From assembly GCF_015351395.1 (NCBI RefSeq), contig NZ_JADKPV010000001.1, positions 372,001 through 436,000 on the forward strand: a DNA stretch of 64,000 bases. The letters run 5' to 3'. Origin of the DNA: Savagea serpentis. Lineage in GTDB: Bacteria; Bacillota; Bacilli; Bacillales_A; Planococcaceae. This document shows, in pieces, positions 20,114 through 32,014 of this stretch. Made by a program: the position numbers and the translations under genes. Each line of letters starts with the position of its first letter. Within the stretch, counting starts at the first letter, position 1. The notes under the pieces are model-generated. The model did not search any database. It saw only the letters and a list, made by a program, of their open reading frames with translations, and was not told the DNA's origin.

Positions 20114-20142
20114 TTGACTTCATACCCTAAAATGATTAAGAT
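20114..20142 (+). promoter_or_regulatory. Candidate promoter of the hisS T-box operon
   Basis: TTGACT (20114-20119) with TAAGAT (20137-20142) at 17-base spacing. A perfect TATAAT also occurs at 20153-20158 but without a good -35, so the exact start is uncertain. Confidence 0.5.
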
Positions 20143-20179
20143 TAACTATGATTATAATAAAGCTAATGATTCGATAAGT

Positions 20180-20412
20180 AAAAGAGAGACTCGAATGGTT
20201 TTAGAGAATGTGAACCGTGGCTGTAAGTTCCATCCATTCCTCTTTTTGAAAGACAACGATGAAGCGTTTCGCTGAAATAAAGTAAGCGAAGTCGGTACTA
20301 GCCGTTATCTAGTTGAGTGGATGCAGCGAAATGCATCAATTTGGGTGGAACCGCGGAAGCTATTGCTCTCGTCCCTTCTATAATGTTATAGGAGAGATGG
20401 GAGCTTTTTATT
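20180..20412 (+). ncRNA. T-box riboswitch upstream of hisS-aspS
   Basis: A leader with the conserved T-box element GTGGAACCGCGG (20344-20355), which pairs with the CCA end of uncharged tRNA, followed by a terminator hairpin (about 20367-20412, GCTCTCGTCCC against GGGAGC plus Ts). Stem I is closed by AAAGAG/CTCTTT and GAATGG/CCATTC. A CAT (His) triplet at the base of the 3' arm, about 20231-20236, could be the specifier. Uncharged tRNA-His should allow readthrough. The rest of the 390-base gap between the amidase and hisS holds only promoters. Confidence 0.92.
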
Positions 20413-20433
20413 ATGAAAAAAAGGAGAATCGCT

Positions 20434-21705
20434 ATGAATTTTAAAGTTCCAAGAGGTACACAAGACATTTTGCCCCAAGATTCATGGAAATGGCACAAGG
20501 TGGAACAAATCATTTCAGATGTATGTCGCGCGTATCGTTACAGCGAAATTCGCACACCAATTTTTGAGCAGACAGAATTGTTCCAACGTACGGTCGGTGA
20601 TGCAACAGATATCGTTCAAAAAGAAATGTACACATTTGAAGATCGTGGAAAGCGTTCGATGACATTGCGTCCTGAAGGAACAGCACCTGTCGTCCGTTCA
20701 TTTGTCGAAAATAAAATGCACGGTATTCCAGATCAACCGGTGAAATTATATTACGTCGGTCCGATGTTCCGTTATGAGCGTCAGCAAGCTGGGCGTTACC
20801 GTCAATTCGTCCAGTTCGGTGTAGAGGCAATTGGCAGTGATAATCCGATGATTGATGCAGAAGTCATTGCATTAGCACTCGATGTGTACCGCCGTGCAGG
20901 ATTAAAAGATTTAAAACTTGTCATTAACTCATTGGGAGACCGCGCGTCGCGTGCGAAACACCGCGAGGCGCTCGTTGCACATTTTGAACCACGCATTGAG
21001 GAGTTTTGTTCGGATTGTCAAACACGTCTTCACCAAAATCCGCTCCGTATTTTAGATTGTAAAAAAGATCATGAGCATCCTTTAATGGTGACTGCGCCAA
21101 AATTAACCGATTATTTAAGTGATGAAAATGCTGCATATTTTGAAGCGGTACAAAATTATTTAGCCGCATTAAATATTTCGTTTGAAATTGATCCAAATTT
21201 AGTGCGTGGGCTCGATTATTACAATCATACGGCATTTGAAATTATGAGTACGTCAGAAGGATTCGGCGCGATTACAACTCTTTGTGGTGGTGGTCGTTAC
21301 GATGGGATGACGGAAGAAATTGGCGGACCGAACGCACCAGGTATCGGATTTGCGATGAGTATCGAACGACTTTTACTTGCGATGGAAGCGGAAAATGTAA
21401 CGTTTGAAAATGATGAATTGCTCGACGTGTACGTTGCAACATTAGGTGAAGAAGCGGAGAAATTCGGTTTCGTGTTAACCCAGCAATTACGAGCGGCGAA
21501 CATTCATACCGATACGGACTTTTTACAGCGCAAAATGAAAGGTCAAATGAAAACAGCAGACCGTCAACAAGCGCGTTTCGTGATCGTAATCGGTGAGACG
21601 GAAGTAGAACAACAAGTCGTACAATTAAAAAATATGGCAACTGGTGAACAGCGTGAAGTAGCTGTTTCTGAAGTCGTAACGACAATACAACAATTGATGA
21701 AATAG
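20434..21705 (+). CDS. hisS: Histidyl-tRNA synthetase
   Basis: A 423-residue class II synthetase. The ATG at 20434, behind AAAGGAG, gives [14 protein letters not shown], the standard start. Motif 2 ([19 protein letters not shown]), the histidine-binding [14 protein letters not shown] and GGGRYDG motifs, and the C-terminal anticodon-binding domain are visible. aspS follows within 12 bases, so the T-box controls both. Confidence 0.97.
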   Translation: MNFKVPRGTQDILPQDSWKWHKVEQIISDVCRAYRYSEIRTPIFEQTELFQRTVGDATDIVQKEMYTFEDRGKRSMTLRPEGTAPVVRSFVENKMHGIPDQPVKLYYVGPMFRYERQQAGRYRQFVQFGVEAIGSDNPMIDAEVIALALDVYRRAGLKDLKLVINSLGDRASRAKHREALVAHFEPRIEEFCSDCQTRLHQNPLRILDCKKDHEHPLMVTAPKLTDYLSDENAAYFEAVQNYLAALNISFEIDPNLVRGLDYYNHTAFEIMSTSEGFGAITTLCGGGRYDGMTEEIGGPNAPGIGFAMSIERLLLAMEAENVTFENDELLDVYVATLGEEAEKFGFVLTQQLRAANIHTDTDFLQRKMKGQMKTADRQQARFVIVIGETEVEQQVVQLKNMATGEQREVAVSEVVTTIQQLMK

Positions 21706-21716
21706 GAGAGATGAGG

Positions 21717-23480
21717 ATGAAACGTACACATTATTGTGGACAATTAACGAAAGAACAAATTGGAGAACAGGTGACATTACAAGGTTGGGTACAACGTCGT
21801 CGCGACTTAGGTGAAATTATTTTTATCGATTTACGTGACCGTACAGGCATTGTTCAAATGGTATTCAATCCAGATTTTTCGAAAGAAGCGCTTGAAATTG
21901 CGGATTCTTTACGTAATGAATATGTTGTTGAAATGACAGGAACTGTCATTGAACGTGCGGATGCCCAAAAGAACAATAAAATTAAAACGGGTGACATCGA
22001 AGTACAAGTGACAGAAGTCGAAATCATTAACAAAGCGAAAAACCCACCGTTTATGATTGAAGACGAAACAGATGTGAGTGAAGAACTTCGTTTGAAATAT
22101 CGTTACTTAGATCTTCGCCGTCCACCGTTAATGAACAATTTCCGCATGCGTTCAGAAATTACGCGTTCAGTTCGTAACTTCTTAGCAGACGAAGAGTTTT
22201 TCGAAGTCGAAACGCCTATTTTAACGAAATCAACACCTGAAGGAGCGCGTGACTACCTCGTTCCATCACGTGTTCACGATGGCGAATTTTATGCATTACC
22301 ACAATCACCACAATTGTTTAAACAATTGTTAATGGTGTCAGGATTTGACCGTTATTACCAAATCGCGCGTTGTTTCCGTGATGAAGACTTGCGTGCCGAT
22401 CGTCAACCAGAATTTACACAAATTGATATGGAAATGAGTTTCATGTCCCTCGACGATATTTTAGAATTGAATGAACGCATGATGAAACGCATTATGAAAG
22501 ACGTAAAAGGGATCGATATCGAAACACCATTCCAACGTATGCCGTACGATGAAGCGATGGCACGTTTCGGTTCAGATAAACCAGATACACGTTTTGCGAT
22601 GGAACTCGTCGACATGGCGGATGCGATTGCAGATAGCTCATTCAAAGTGTTTACGAGCATGGCTGAAAAAGGCAACCACGTAAAATGTATTAACGTTAAA
22701 GGTGGAGCAGAAGACTACACACGTAAAGACATTGACGGTTTAACAGACTACGTCGCACGTTATGGCGCGAAAGGGCTCGCATGGATTAAAGTGACAGAAG
22801 AAGGATTCACAGGTCCAATCGCGAAGTTCTTCGATGAAGAGGACCAAGCGAAAATGACAGCAGCTGCAGATGTAGAAGCAGGCGACTTATTATTATTCGT
22901 CGCAGATACACCGAAAGTTGTCGCAGATGCACTTGGCGCACTCCGTGTGAAACTCGGAAAAGAGCGTAATTTAATCGATGAGTCAGCATTTAACTTCTTA
23001 TGGGTTGTCGACTGGCCATTGTTTGAATTCGATGAAGAAGCAGGGCGTTACGTCGCAGCTCACCATCCATTCACACGTCCACAAGATGTCGATGTTCTCG
23101 TGAATGACCCGGACAATGCACGTGCGGAAGCGTATGACTTAGTATTGAATGGTTACGAGCTCGGTGGCGGAAGCTTACGTATTTACGAGCGTGATTTACA
23201 AGAGAAAATGTTTGAAGCTCTCGGATTTTCAAAAGAAGCGGCACAAGAACAATTCGGATTCCTACTCGATGCATTCGAATACGGTACACCTCCACACGGT
23301 GGAATTGCATTCGGTCTTGACCGTATTGTCATGATCTTGTCAGGTTCAACAAACTTGCGTGATACAATTGCTTTCCCGAAAACAGCGAGCGCGAGCTGTC
23401 TCTTAACAGAAGCGCCAAGCATGGTAAGCGAAGCGCAATTGCGTGAGTTGAACTTGCAATTAAAAGCAAAACCACAATAA
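21717..23480 (+). CDS. aspS: Aspartyl-tRNA synthetase
   Basis: A 587-residue bacterial-type AspRS. The N-terminal OB-fold ([22 protein letters not shown]) binds the anticodon, the class II core follows ([29 protein letters not shown]) with the bacterial GAD insertion (about 290-410), and motif 3 is [12 protein letters not shown]. Of two ATGs I chose 21717: AGGAG is 8 bases upstream of it but only 2 from the first. Whether the enzyme also charges Asn cannot be judged from this window. Confidence 0.97.
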   Translation: MKRTHYCGQLTKEQIGEQVTLQGWVQRRRDLGEIIFIDLRDRTGIVQMVFNPDFSKEALEIADSLRNEYVVEMTGTVIERADAQKNNKIKTGDIEVQVTEVEIINKAKNPPFMIEDETDVSEELRLKYRYLDLRRPPLMNNFRMRSEITRSVRNFLADEEFFEVETPILTKSTPEGARDYLVPSRVHDGEFYALPQSPQLFKQLLMVSGFDRYYQIARCFRDEDLRADRQPEFTQIDMEMSFMSLDDILELNERMMKRIMKDVKGIDIETPFQRMPYDEAMARFGSDKPDTRFAMELVDMADAIADSSFKVFTSMAEKGNHVKCINVKGGAEDYTRKDIDGLTDYVARYGAKGLAWIKVTEEGFTGPIAKFFDEEDQAKMTAAADVEAGDLLLFVADTPKVVADALGALRVKLGKERNLIDESAFNFLWVVDWPLFEFDEEAGRYVAAHHPFTRPQDVDVLVNDPDNARAEAYDLVLNGYELGGGSLRIYERDLQEKMFEALGFSKEAAQEQFGFLLDAFEYGTPPHGGIAFGLDRIVMILSGSTNLRDTIAFPKTASASCLLTEAPSMVSEAQLRELNLQLKAKPQ

Positions 23481-23509
23481 TTGCACAAAATATAAGAGTG
23501 TGATATTGT
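23481..23509 (+). promoter_or_regulatory. Promoter of 6S RNA
   Basis: TTGCAC (23481-23486) and TATTGT (23504-23509) at 17-base spacing. The predicted start near 23516-23519 coincides with the beginning of the 6S closing stem. Confidence 0.6.
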
Positions 23510-23517
23510 TATAGCAA

Positions 23518-23708
23518 TGACAAATCCTGAGGTGTACGTGAAGAACGATACAGTTTTGACCTACAATTATATCGTAAGGGAGCTTTAAATCCAATTGCGG
23601 ATGACATGCCATTTATGGACGTCAAAGTCAATTGTGCGAGCACCCACCTGTTGAATGCAGGTTCAAAACGATACAGTTTCTAACGGCACATTTGGGATTT
23701 GTTCCTAA
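23518..23708 (+). ncRNA. ssrS: 6S RNA (bsrA-like)
   Basis: The gap between aspS and tcdA is where B. subtilis keeps bsrA (6S-1 RNA). The two ends pair (ACAAATCC at 23520-23527 with GGATTTGT near 23694-23702) to form the closing stem, the 5' part reads TCCTGAGGTGT as in many Gram-positive 6S RNAs, and a long interrupted hairpin can form between. 6S RNA binds the sigma-A RNA polymerase holoenzyme and dampens transcription in stationary phase. Called from synteny and end pairing; a covariance search would settle it. Confidence 0.8.
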
Positions 23709-23719
23709 TATGAATCATT

Positions 23720-23756
23720 CAAGAGCTTATTTCCTTTGAAATAGGCTCTTTTTGTT
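23720..23756 (+). terminator. Terminator after 6S RNA
   Basis: AAGAGCTTATTTC pairs with GAAATAGGCTCTT, followed by a T tract. Confidence 0.85.
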
Positions 23757-23838
23757 TAGTCAACAGATGAATGTCTTCTTTGAATCTGGTATTGTAAACG
23801 TAAGTAAAGTTATTTAGTTGAAAAGAAGGAGTGGCACG

Positions 23839-24603
23839 ATGTTACATCAATTTTCACGCAATGAACTCGCATTTGGAAGAGAAGGATTAGAAGCTTTGAA
23901 AGAGGCATCAGTTCTCATTTTAGGGATTGGAGGTGTCGGCTCATTTGCAGCGGAAGCATGTGCAAGAAGTGGAGTAGGTAAACTTATTTTAGTGGATAAA
24001 GACGACGTTGATATTACGAATGTGAATCGCCAACTTGTCGCCACCTTATCGACGGTTGGACGGAGTAAAGTAGAAGTGATGGAAGAACGTATTCATGATG
24101 TTAATCCGCAGTGTGAAGTTGTTTCCATTCATGAATTTTATACGGAAGAAAATTATGAACATATTTTAGCGCATGAACCCGATTATGTCATTGACGCTTC
24201 TGATACGTTGCAATATAAGATTCATATCGCGGAGCAATGCATCGAACGAGGAATTCCGATTATTTCAAGTATGGGAGCTGCGAATAAATTAGATCCTACT
24301 CGTTTTGAAATTGCGGACATCTCTAAAACACATACCGATCCATTAGCGAAAATCGTTCGTACTCGATTAAGAAAGCGTGGCATTCATAAAGGATTGACGG
24401 TCGTGTTCAGCGATGAAAGTCCGATTATTCAACGTGCAGATGTTGTAAAAACGGTTGGAAATGAACAATCCGACATCCGAAAGGCTCAATTGCCCCCTTC
24501 ATCTAATGCTTTCGTTCCATCTGTCGCTGGACTCATCTGTGCAAGCTGGGTCGTTCGTGAAATTATCAAACATATCGAAATCAAACGGGTGAATGGACAA
24601 TAG
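23839..24603 (+). CDS. tcdA: tRNA threonylcarbamoyladenosine dehydratase TcdA (YrvM)
   Basis: A 254-residue E1-like enzyme that dehydrates t6A37 in tRNA to the cyclic form, using ATP. The nucleotide-binding loop is G29-IGGV-G34, followed by LVDKDDVDITNVNRQ, the standard E1/ThiF pattern. The ATG at 23839 is preceded by AAGGAGTGG; upstream in-frame residues overlap that site. In B. subtilis yrvM is followed directly by rarA; here cheV and a symporter gene intervene. Confidence 0.93.
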   Translation: MLHQFSRNELAFGREGLEALKEASVLILGIGGVGSFAAEACARSGVGKLILVDKDDVDITNVNRQLVATLSTVGRSKVEVMEERIHDVNPQCEVVSIHEFYTEENYEHILAHEPDYVIDASDTLQYKIHIAEQCIERGIPIISSMGAANKLDPTRFEIADISKTHTDPLAKIVRTRLRKRGIHKGLTVVFSDESPIIQRADVVKTVGNEQSDIRKAQLPPSSNAFVPSVAGLICASWVVREIIKHIEIKRVNGQ

Positions 24604-24684
24604 AAAGCTTGTCACTCAAAGAAAACGTTGTTACAATAGGTATTATTACATAATGCAACGTACAGTTTAAACGATACGAATAGA

Positions 24685-24690
24685 TATAAT
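24685..24690 (+). promoter_or_regulatory. -10 element of cheV
   Basis: TATAAT at 24685-24690, 28 bases before the cheV start. No convincing -35 is present, and I could not fit a SigD motility promoter. Confidence 0.45.
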
Positions 24691-24718
24691 ATCGTTACAA
24701 TTGAGAGGATGGAAAACT

Positions 24719-25624
24719 ATGTCAAACGATCATGGAATTTTATTAGAGAGTGGTACTAATGAGTTAGAAATCATTGAGTTCGAAATGGGATTAAATCGCT
24801 ACGGAATTAATGTCATTAAAGTAAAAGAAATTATTTTGCCAATGAAAGTAACACCAATTCCACATGCGCATCCATCCATTGAAGGAATTATTCAACTGCG
24901 CGGGGAAGTGCTTCCAGTGATCAATATGGAAAAAGTCATGGGACTCCAACAAACATTCGATAGCGATCAAGGGAAATACATCGTGGCAGCATTTAATAAA
25001 CAACATGTTGTTTTCCACGTGCATGATGTGACACAAATTCACCGCATTTCATGGGATCAAATCGAAAAGCCATCTGATATTTATTCAGAATCGAACTCTC
25101 AAGTAATTGGAGTGATTAAACGCAATAATGAAATGTTACTACTCCTAGATTTCGAGAAAATCATTTTAGACATTAACCCGTCGACTGGGATTCACGTCGA
25201 TGCAGTGAAAAAATTAGGACAGCGTAGCCGTTCGTCAAAACGTATCGTCATTGCTGAAGACTCTCCATTACTTCGCAAATTATTGCATGATACTTTAAAT
25301 GAAGCAGGTTACTACAATTTAGAATTTTTCGAGAATGGCAAAGATGCACTATACTATTTAGAATCGATGCTTAATCAAACGGCAGATATTACTGAAGTAG
25401 TGCAACTCGTCATAACAGATATCGAAATGCCACAAATGGATGGCCATCATTTTACGAAAAGAATTCGTGAAAATAAAGGATTAGCGTCGTTACCTGTCAT
25501 TATTTTCTCTTCATTAATCACAGATGATTTAAAACATAAAGGGGAAAGCGTTGGGGCGGACGATCAAGTGAGTAAGCCTGAAATTGCAGAACTCGTTTTA
25601 AAAATCGATCAATACATTTTATAA
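24719..25624 (+). CDS. cheV: Chemotaxis coupling protein CheV
   Basis: A 301-residue protein with an N-terminal CheW-like domain (about 10-155; FEMGLNRYGINVIKVKEI, LRGEVLPVINM) that couples receptors to CheA, and a C-terminal response-regulator receiver domain (about 175-300) with acidic pair E-D in VIAEDSP, phosphoacceptor D234 (VITDIEMPQMDG) and the invariant Lys (VSKPEI). Phosphorylation of CheV tunes receptor adaptation. Its presence suggests a motile or chemotactic ancestor. It stands alone, without other chemotaxis genes. The ATG at 24719 follows GAGGATGG. Confidence 0.94.
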   Translation: MSNDHGILLESGTNELEIIEFEMGLNRYGINVIKVKEIILPMKVTPIPHAHPSIEGIIQLRGEVLPVINMEKVMGLQQTFDSDQGKYIVAAFNKQHVVFHVHDVTQIHRISWDQIEKPSDIYSESNSQVIGVIKRNNEMLLLLDFEKIILDINPSTGIHVDAVKKLGQRSRSSKRIVIAEDSPLLRKLLHDTLNEAGYYNLEFFENGKDALYYLESMLNQTADITEVVQLVITDIEMPQMDGHHFTKRIRENKGLASLPVIIFSSLITDDLKHKGESVGADDQVSKPEIAELVLKIDQYIL

Positions 25625-25625
25625 A

Positions 25626-25655
25626 AAAAGAAGCTCCTTTAGGGGCTTCTTTTTT
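25626..25655. terminator. Bidirectional terminator between cheV and the symporter gene
   Basis: AAGAAGCTCC pairs with GGGGCTTCTT around TTTA, flanked by A and T runs; it serves the two convergent genes. Confidence 0.9.
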
Positions 25656-25659
25656 ATCA

Positions 25660-27060
25660 TTAATTATTTTTATCTTCCCAACATTCTGCTCCTTTTAATC
25701 CAGGAATTGAACTTGCGTGGAAGACAGGGTTTTTTCCTTGTTTTCGTTGAGCAGTAAAGTCATCTAACACACGGAATGCAATTTTTCCTAAAATAGCTAT
25801 GACGAGTAAGTTAATAATAGCCATCATTCCCATAAATAAATCAGCTAAATCCCAAACGAGCGCTACTTTCGCGAGTGCGCCGAACATGACCATACCGAGT
25901 ACGGCTACACGATATGCCGTCATCCAGCTTTTATGAGCGTTAATAAATTCGATATTCGTTTCACCATAATAGTAGTTTCCGATGACCGAACTGAAAGCAA
26001 AGAACATAATTGCGATCGCAACGAAATAAGGAGCCCATGTACCGACTTGCATTTCCATTGCCGCTTGTGTTAATAAAATACCGTCATCTCCTGCATCTAC
26101 GTATAAACCAGAGAGTAAAATGATGAAGGCTGTCGCACTACAGACGACAATCGTATCGAAAAATACACCTAAACTTTGAACGAGCCCTTGTTTCGCAGGG
26201 TGTGATACGCTCGCTGTAGCAGCGGCGTTCGGCACACTACCCATACCTGCTTCGTTTGAGAATAAACCACGACGAACCCCTTGCATTAAGGCAGCTCCGA
26301 TTCCACCACCAGCTATTTGTTCAATACCGAATGCATGTGTTACGATTAATTTAAACATGTTTGGTACTTCTGTAAAGTTGATCACAACGATGAATAGAGC
26401 GATACCGATATAAAATGTTGCCATAATCGGTACGATAAACTGTGTCACTTGTACGATGCGATGAACGCCACCGAAAATGATAATCGCTGTGAGGAGAACG
26501 AGAGCAATTCCTACTGTCCATGTTGGAATGTTGAATACACTATGGAACGATTGGCTAATTGTATTCGCTTGCACAGCATTGAAAATAAAACCGAATGCCA
26601 ATGTGAGTAAAATCGCGAAAACAATGCCGAGCTTACGCCATCCGAGTGCTTTTTCCATATAATAAGCAGGTCCTCCGCGAAACGCACTGCCGTCTTTCAC
26701 TTTATATACTTGTGCGAGCGTACTTTCAATAAAAGCAGTCGCCATCCCGATTAAAGCGATGATCCACATCCAGAAGACAGCACCTGGTCCACCAATTCCA
26801 ATTGCCAGTGCGACCCCTGCAACGTTTCCTGTACCGACACGTGATGCGGCACTAATCGTAAAGGCTTGGAAAGGGGAAACCCCGTCACTATGATGGTCTT
26901 TCTTTTCGATGATGAGTCGGAACATTTCGCCGAATAGGCGTACTTGTACGAATTTCGTACGAATTGTAAAATAAAGACCAAGTATGAGTAAAGCGCCAAT
27001 TAATACGTATGTCCAAATGAAGTTATTCACTGGACCTGTCAACCAATTTAAAAATGCCAT
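25660..27060 (-). CDS. Alanine/glycine:cation (sodium) symporter, AGCS family
   Basis: A 466-residue membrane protein with about ten to eleven predicted helices. Family signatures are seen: the N-terminal FTIRTKFVQVRLFGEMFRLI, then SAASRVGTGNVAGVALAIGIGGPGAVFWMW and the VRRGLFSNEAGMGSVPNAAA loop. AGCS carriers import alanine or glycine with sodium. The substrate cannot be told from sequence. The gene and cheV are inserted between tcdA and rarA relative to B. subtilis. A short cytoplasmic tail ends the protein. Confidence 0.9.
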   Translation of the reverse strand: MAFLNWLTGPVNNFIWTYVLIGALLILGLYFTIRTKFVQVRLFGEMFRLIIEKKDHHSDGVSPFQAFTISAASRVGTGNVAGVALAIGIGGPGAVFWMWIIALIGMATAFIESTLAQVYKVKDGSAFRGGPAYYMEKALGWRKLGIVFAILLTLAFGFIFNAVQANTISQSFHSVFNIPTWTVGIALVLLTAIIIFGGVHRIVQVTQFIVPIMATFYIGIALFIVVINFTEVPNMFKLIVTHAFGIEQIAGGGIGAALMQGVRRGLFSNEAGMGSVPNAAATASVSHPAKQGLVQSLGVFFDTIVVCSATAFIILLSGLYVDAGDDGILLTQAAMEMQVGTWAPYFVAIAIMFFAFSSVIGNYYYGETNIEFINAHKSWMTAYRVAVLGMVMFGALAKVALVWDLADLFMGMMAIINLLVIAILGKIAFRVLDDFTAQRKQGKNPVFHASSIPGLKGAECWEDKNN

Positions 27061-27102
27061 TTACGTTACTTCCCTTCTTTTATAAAAGATGATGATTTAC
27101 TA

Positions 27103-27131
27103 GTTATACCCTAAAAGATAGTGATTGAAAA
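27103..27131 (-). promoter_or_regulatory. Candidate promoter of the symporter gene
   Basis: On the minus strand: TTTTCA (27131-27126), 17-base spacer, TATAAC (27108-27103), about 43 bases ahead of the start codon. Confidence 0.45.
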
Positions 27132-27180
27132 CAAAAAGTTCACAAAATGTTTTAAAAATAATAATTCAGAATTATCAACA

Positions 27181-27212
27181 AAAAAATTGTATGGACATCA
27201 GTCCATACAAGT
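27181..27212 (-). terminator. Terminator of rarA
   Basis: On the minus strand CTTGTATGGAC pairs with GTCCATACAA, followed by a T run (the A run at 27181-27186 on the plus strand). Confidence 0.85.
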
Positions 27213-27237
27213 GAATGCGCTGTACATTGATTAAATT

Positions 27238-28533
27238 TTAGTTTGATTTATTTTTTAATTGTTGTAAATATTGATAAATTTTATTTAGCCGAACTTCTTT
27301 ACCTGCATCAATCGGGCGGTAAAATTGACTGTTTTTCAATTCATCGGGCAAATATTGTTGATTGACCCATCCGCCAAATGTTCCGATTGTTGTATCATGA
27401 GGGTACTGATAACCACCATGTCCGAGTTCTGTCGCTCCAACGTAATGTGTATCTTTTAAATGATCCGGAATATCTCCTGTTTTCCCGTCGTGAATTGCTG
27501 CAATCGCTCGGTCGAGTGATTGATATGCTGAGTTTGATTTTTCCGCAAGACACATTTCAACGACGGCTTGAGCGAGTGGAATCCGTCCTTCCGGAAGGCC
27601 GAGACGAATCGCTGCCTCTGTTGCGGCGAGCACGTGGGGTCCGACGTCAGGATTTGCGAGCCCGATATCTTCGTAGGCCATAACGAGCAACCGACGATTG
27701 ACGGCAATCAGGTCACCGTTTTCTAGCAAATGGGCTAAGTAATAAAGGGCAGCGTCAACATCGCTTCCCCGTACTGATTTTTGTAAAGCGGAGAGTAAAT
27801 TGTAAAAATGACTCCCTTTTTTATCGCCAAATACGCCGATTCGTCCGATGAGCGAATCAAGAAGCGAATCTTCGACAGTAATCGTACCTTCCTCATCTTC
27901 GTCGCTTGCACGCACAGCAGATTCTAATAGTGTCAAGGCTTTTCTTGCATCGCCATTGACACTTTCTGCAATTCGCTGCAACTGCTCTTTTGTAATATGA
28001 ATCCTTTGTTTTCCTAAGCCGCGTTCTTCATCGTGTAAAGCGCGATTGAGTAAAGTGAATAAATCTTCTGCCGTGAGCCGTTTTAATTGTTTAATTTCAC
28101 CCATGCGAGAACGAATAGCAGGATTGACGTCATGGAATGGGTTTTCTGTCGTCGCCCCGATTAAAATGATCGATCCGTTCTCCACGTGTGGAAGCAATGT
28201 ATCTTGTTGCAATTTATTAAAGCGATGAATTTCATCTAAAAATAAAATAATCGAACCTTCCATTCGAGCGTTCGCAATCATCTGTTCGATATCTTTTTTT
28301 CCAGAAGTCGTCGCATTTAAGCTGTAAAAAGGTAGTTTTGTCGATTGAGCAATCGCATTAGCGAACGACGTTTTCCCGACACCGGGAGGGCCGTAGAGTA
28401 ACATCGATGGCACATGTCCTTTTTGAATGAGTTGATACAATGCTTGATCTTCTCCGATAATATGTTGCTGTCCGACGAGGTCCTCTAATGATCTCGGACG
28501 CATCCGGTATGCGAGAGGTTGTCCGTAACTCAT
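27238..28533 (-). CDS. rarA: Replication-associated recombination protein RarA (MgsA)
   Basis: A 431-residue AAA+ ATPase of the RarA/WRNIP1 family that acts at stalled replication forks. Walker A is GPPGVGKTS near residue 46, Walker B FLDEIHRF, then the GATTENP sensor; the C-terminal half has the tetramerisation MgsA domain ([19 protein letters not shown]). The ATG at 28533 is chosen because AAGGAGG is 7 bases upstream; a closer ATG is too near the site. TATACT (minus strand, 28561-28556) is the likely -10. Confidence 0.95.
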   Translation of the reverse strand: MSYGQPLAYRMRPRSLEDLVGQQHIIGEDQALYQLIQKGHVPSMLLYGPPGVGKTSFANAIAQSTKLPFYSLNATTSGKKDIEQMIANARMEGSIILFLDEIHRFNKLQQDTLLPHVENGSIILIGATTENPFHDVNPAIRSRMGEIKQLKRLTAEDLFTLLNRALHDEERGLGKQRIHITKEQLQRIAESVNGDARKALTLLESAVRASDEDEEGTITVEDSLLDSLIGRIGVFGDKKGSHFYNLLSALQKSVRGSDVDAALYYLAHLLENGDLIAVNRRLLVMAYEDIGLANPDVGPHVLAATEAAIRLGLPEGRIPLAQAVVEMCLAEKSNSAYQSLDRAIAAIHDGKTGDIPDHLKDTHYVGATELGHGGYQYPHDTTIGTFGGWVNQQYLPDELKNSQFYRPIDAGKEVRLNKIYQYLQQLKNKSN

Positions 28534-28607
28534 ATGCATTCCTCCTTGTATTGTAAGTATACATGAAAAATCGAGCCATGAAGAAACAACAAGCATATCA
28601 ATTATGC

Positions 28608-28613
28608 TATACT
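28608..28613 (+). promoter_or_regulatory. Extended -10 promoter of the cymR operon
   Basis: TGCTATACT (TATACT at 28608-28613 with TG extension), 35 bases before cymR and divergent from rarA. Confidence 0.6.
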
Positions 28614-28647
28614 ATTTGAAGCAATTTGAGAAAAGGACAGATAACTT

Positions 28648-29067
28648 ATGAAAATTTCAACGAGAGGGCGTTACGGTTTGACGGTCGTTGTCGAACTCGG
28701 ACGCCATTATGGAAAAGGTCCCATCCCGCTGCGTCAAATTGCAGCGACGTACGATTTATCGGAAGCATATTTAGAGCAACTCGTGCCACCACTGCGTAAC
28801 AGTGGACTCGTCAAAAGTGTGCGAGGTGCATATGGGGGATATAAATTAGCGCGTGATCCAGAAACGATTACAGCAGGAGATGTCATCCGATTATTAGAAG
28901 GTCCCATTCAAGTCGTCGAAGGAATTGAAGACGGCAAAGTAGAGCAAAAAAAATTGTGGCATGAGATGAGCGAAGCCATACGACACGTACTCGATACGAC
29001 AACGATTGCGGACTTATTATTAGAAGAAGAGCCACAAGTAGATGAAGGATATATGTTTTACATTTAA
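28648..29067 (+). CDS. cymR: Rrf2-family cysteine metabolism repressor CymR
   Basis: A 139-residue Rrf2 regulator. The N-terminal winged helix starts MKISTRGRYGLTVVVELG; the wing has SVRGAYGGYKLARDPE. The three-cysteine iron-sulfur motif of IscR is missing (no cysteines at all), which fits CymR rather than IscR. In B. subtilis CymR with CysK represses cysteine uptake and synthesis. It heads the operon with iscS and mnmA. Confidence 0.88.
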   Translation: MKISTRGRYGLTVVVELGRHYGKGPIPLRQIAATYDLSEAYLEQLVPPLRNSGLVKSVRGAYGGYKLARDPETITAGDVIRLLEGPIQVVEGIEDGKVEQKKLWHEMSEAIRHVLDTTTIADLLLEEEPQVDEGYMFYI

Positions 29068-29089
29068 TTAAAGGAGAGAAGGAGTTTCA

Positions 29090-31332
<2,243 letters not shown>

Positions 31333-31339
31333 TATAAAC

Positions 31340-32002
31340 ATGAACTATAACGAACAAGGAATTCGCGCTTTACAAGAAGAGCGCCATGAAGAAGCGATCG
31401 AAGCCTTTATGAAAGCGATCGAAACGAGCCCAGAAGATGCGGTTGCCTATATTAATATCGGGAACGTTTTTGCGGCAGTGAATGACATTGAAAAAGCAGA
31501 GCAATTTTTTCAACAAGCGATTGCGCTCGATGAAAAAGCAGCGACAGCGTATTATAGCTTAGCGAATTTGTATTACAATGTAGAACGCTTTGAAGAAGCG
31601 GCGAAGTTATATGAAAAAGCGATTCAGTACGAAATGACAGGTGCAGATGCGTATTACATGCTAGGGAAATGTTTTGAACAGCTTGGTAACGATAAGTTAG
31701 CACTTCCATACGTACAAAGAGCAGCTGAGCTCAATGTGAAAGACGAGCAAATTCAAGTGACGTACGGAATCATTTTGTCGAAGCTAGAGCTGTTTGAAGA
31801 AGCACAAAAAGTATTTCATCACGTATTGAAATTAAATGAAAATCATGCAGATGCGCATTACAATTTAGGAATGGTTTATGCAGTATCGACAGACGATAAA
31901 GCATCGGCAAAACATCATTTAAAGCGTGCGTATACAATCGAACCGGACCATATGCAAGCGCGTTACATTTATGACATGATTGAAGTAGGAGAACAACAGT
32001 AA
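31340..32002 (+). CDS. Tetratricopeptide-repeat protein (YrrB-like)
   Basis: A 220-residue protein made of about six tandem TPR units (e.g. AYINIGNVFAAVNDIEKAEQ, AYYSLANLYYNVERFEEAAK, AHYNLGMVYA). It lies between mnmA and recD2 like B. subtilis YrrB. TPR arrays bind peptides or partner proteins; the partner is unknown. No signal peptide is seen, so it should be cytoplasmic. Confidence 0.9.
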   Translation: MNYNEQGIRALQEERHEEAIEAFMKAIETSPEDAVAYINIGNVFAAVNDIEKAEQFFQQAIALDEKAATAYYSLANLYYNVERFEEAAKLYEKAIQYEMTGADAYYMLGKCFEQLGNDKLALPYVQRAAELNVKDEQIQVTYGIILSKLELFEEAQKVFHHVLKLNENHADAHYNLGMVYAVSTDDKASAKHHLKRAYTIEPDHMQARYIYDMIEVGEQQ

Positions 32003-32014
32003 GGAGGAAGGCAG

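Noticed and set aside
21272-21685. 137-residue minus-strand frame opposite hisS
   Set aside because: Antisense shadow of hisS without ribosome binding site or promoter.
24604-24718. SigD motility promoter before cheV
   Set aside because: The TAAA and GCCGATAT boxes could not be aligned at the needed 15-base spacing; only a TATAAT element is convincing.
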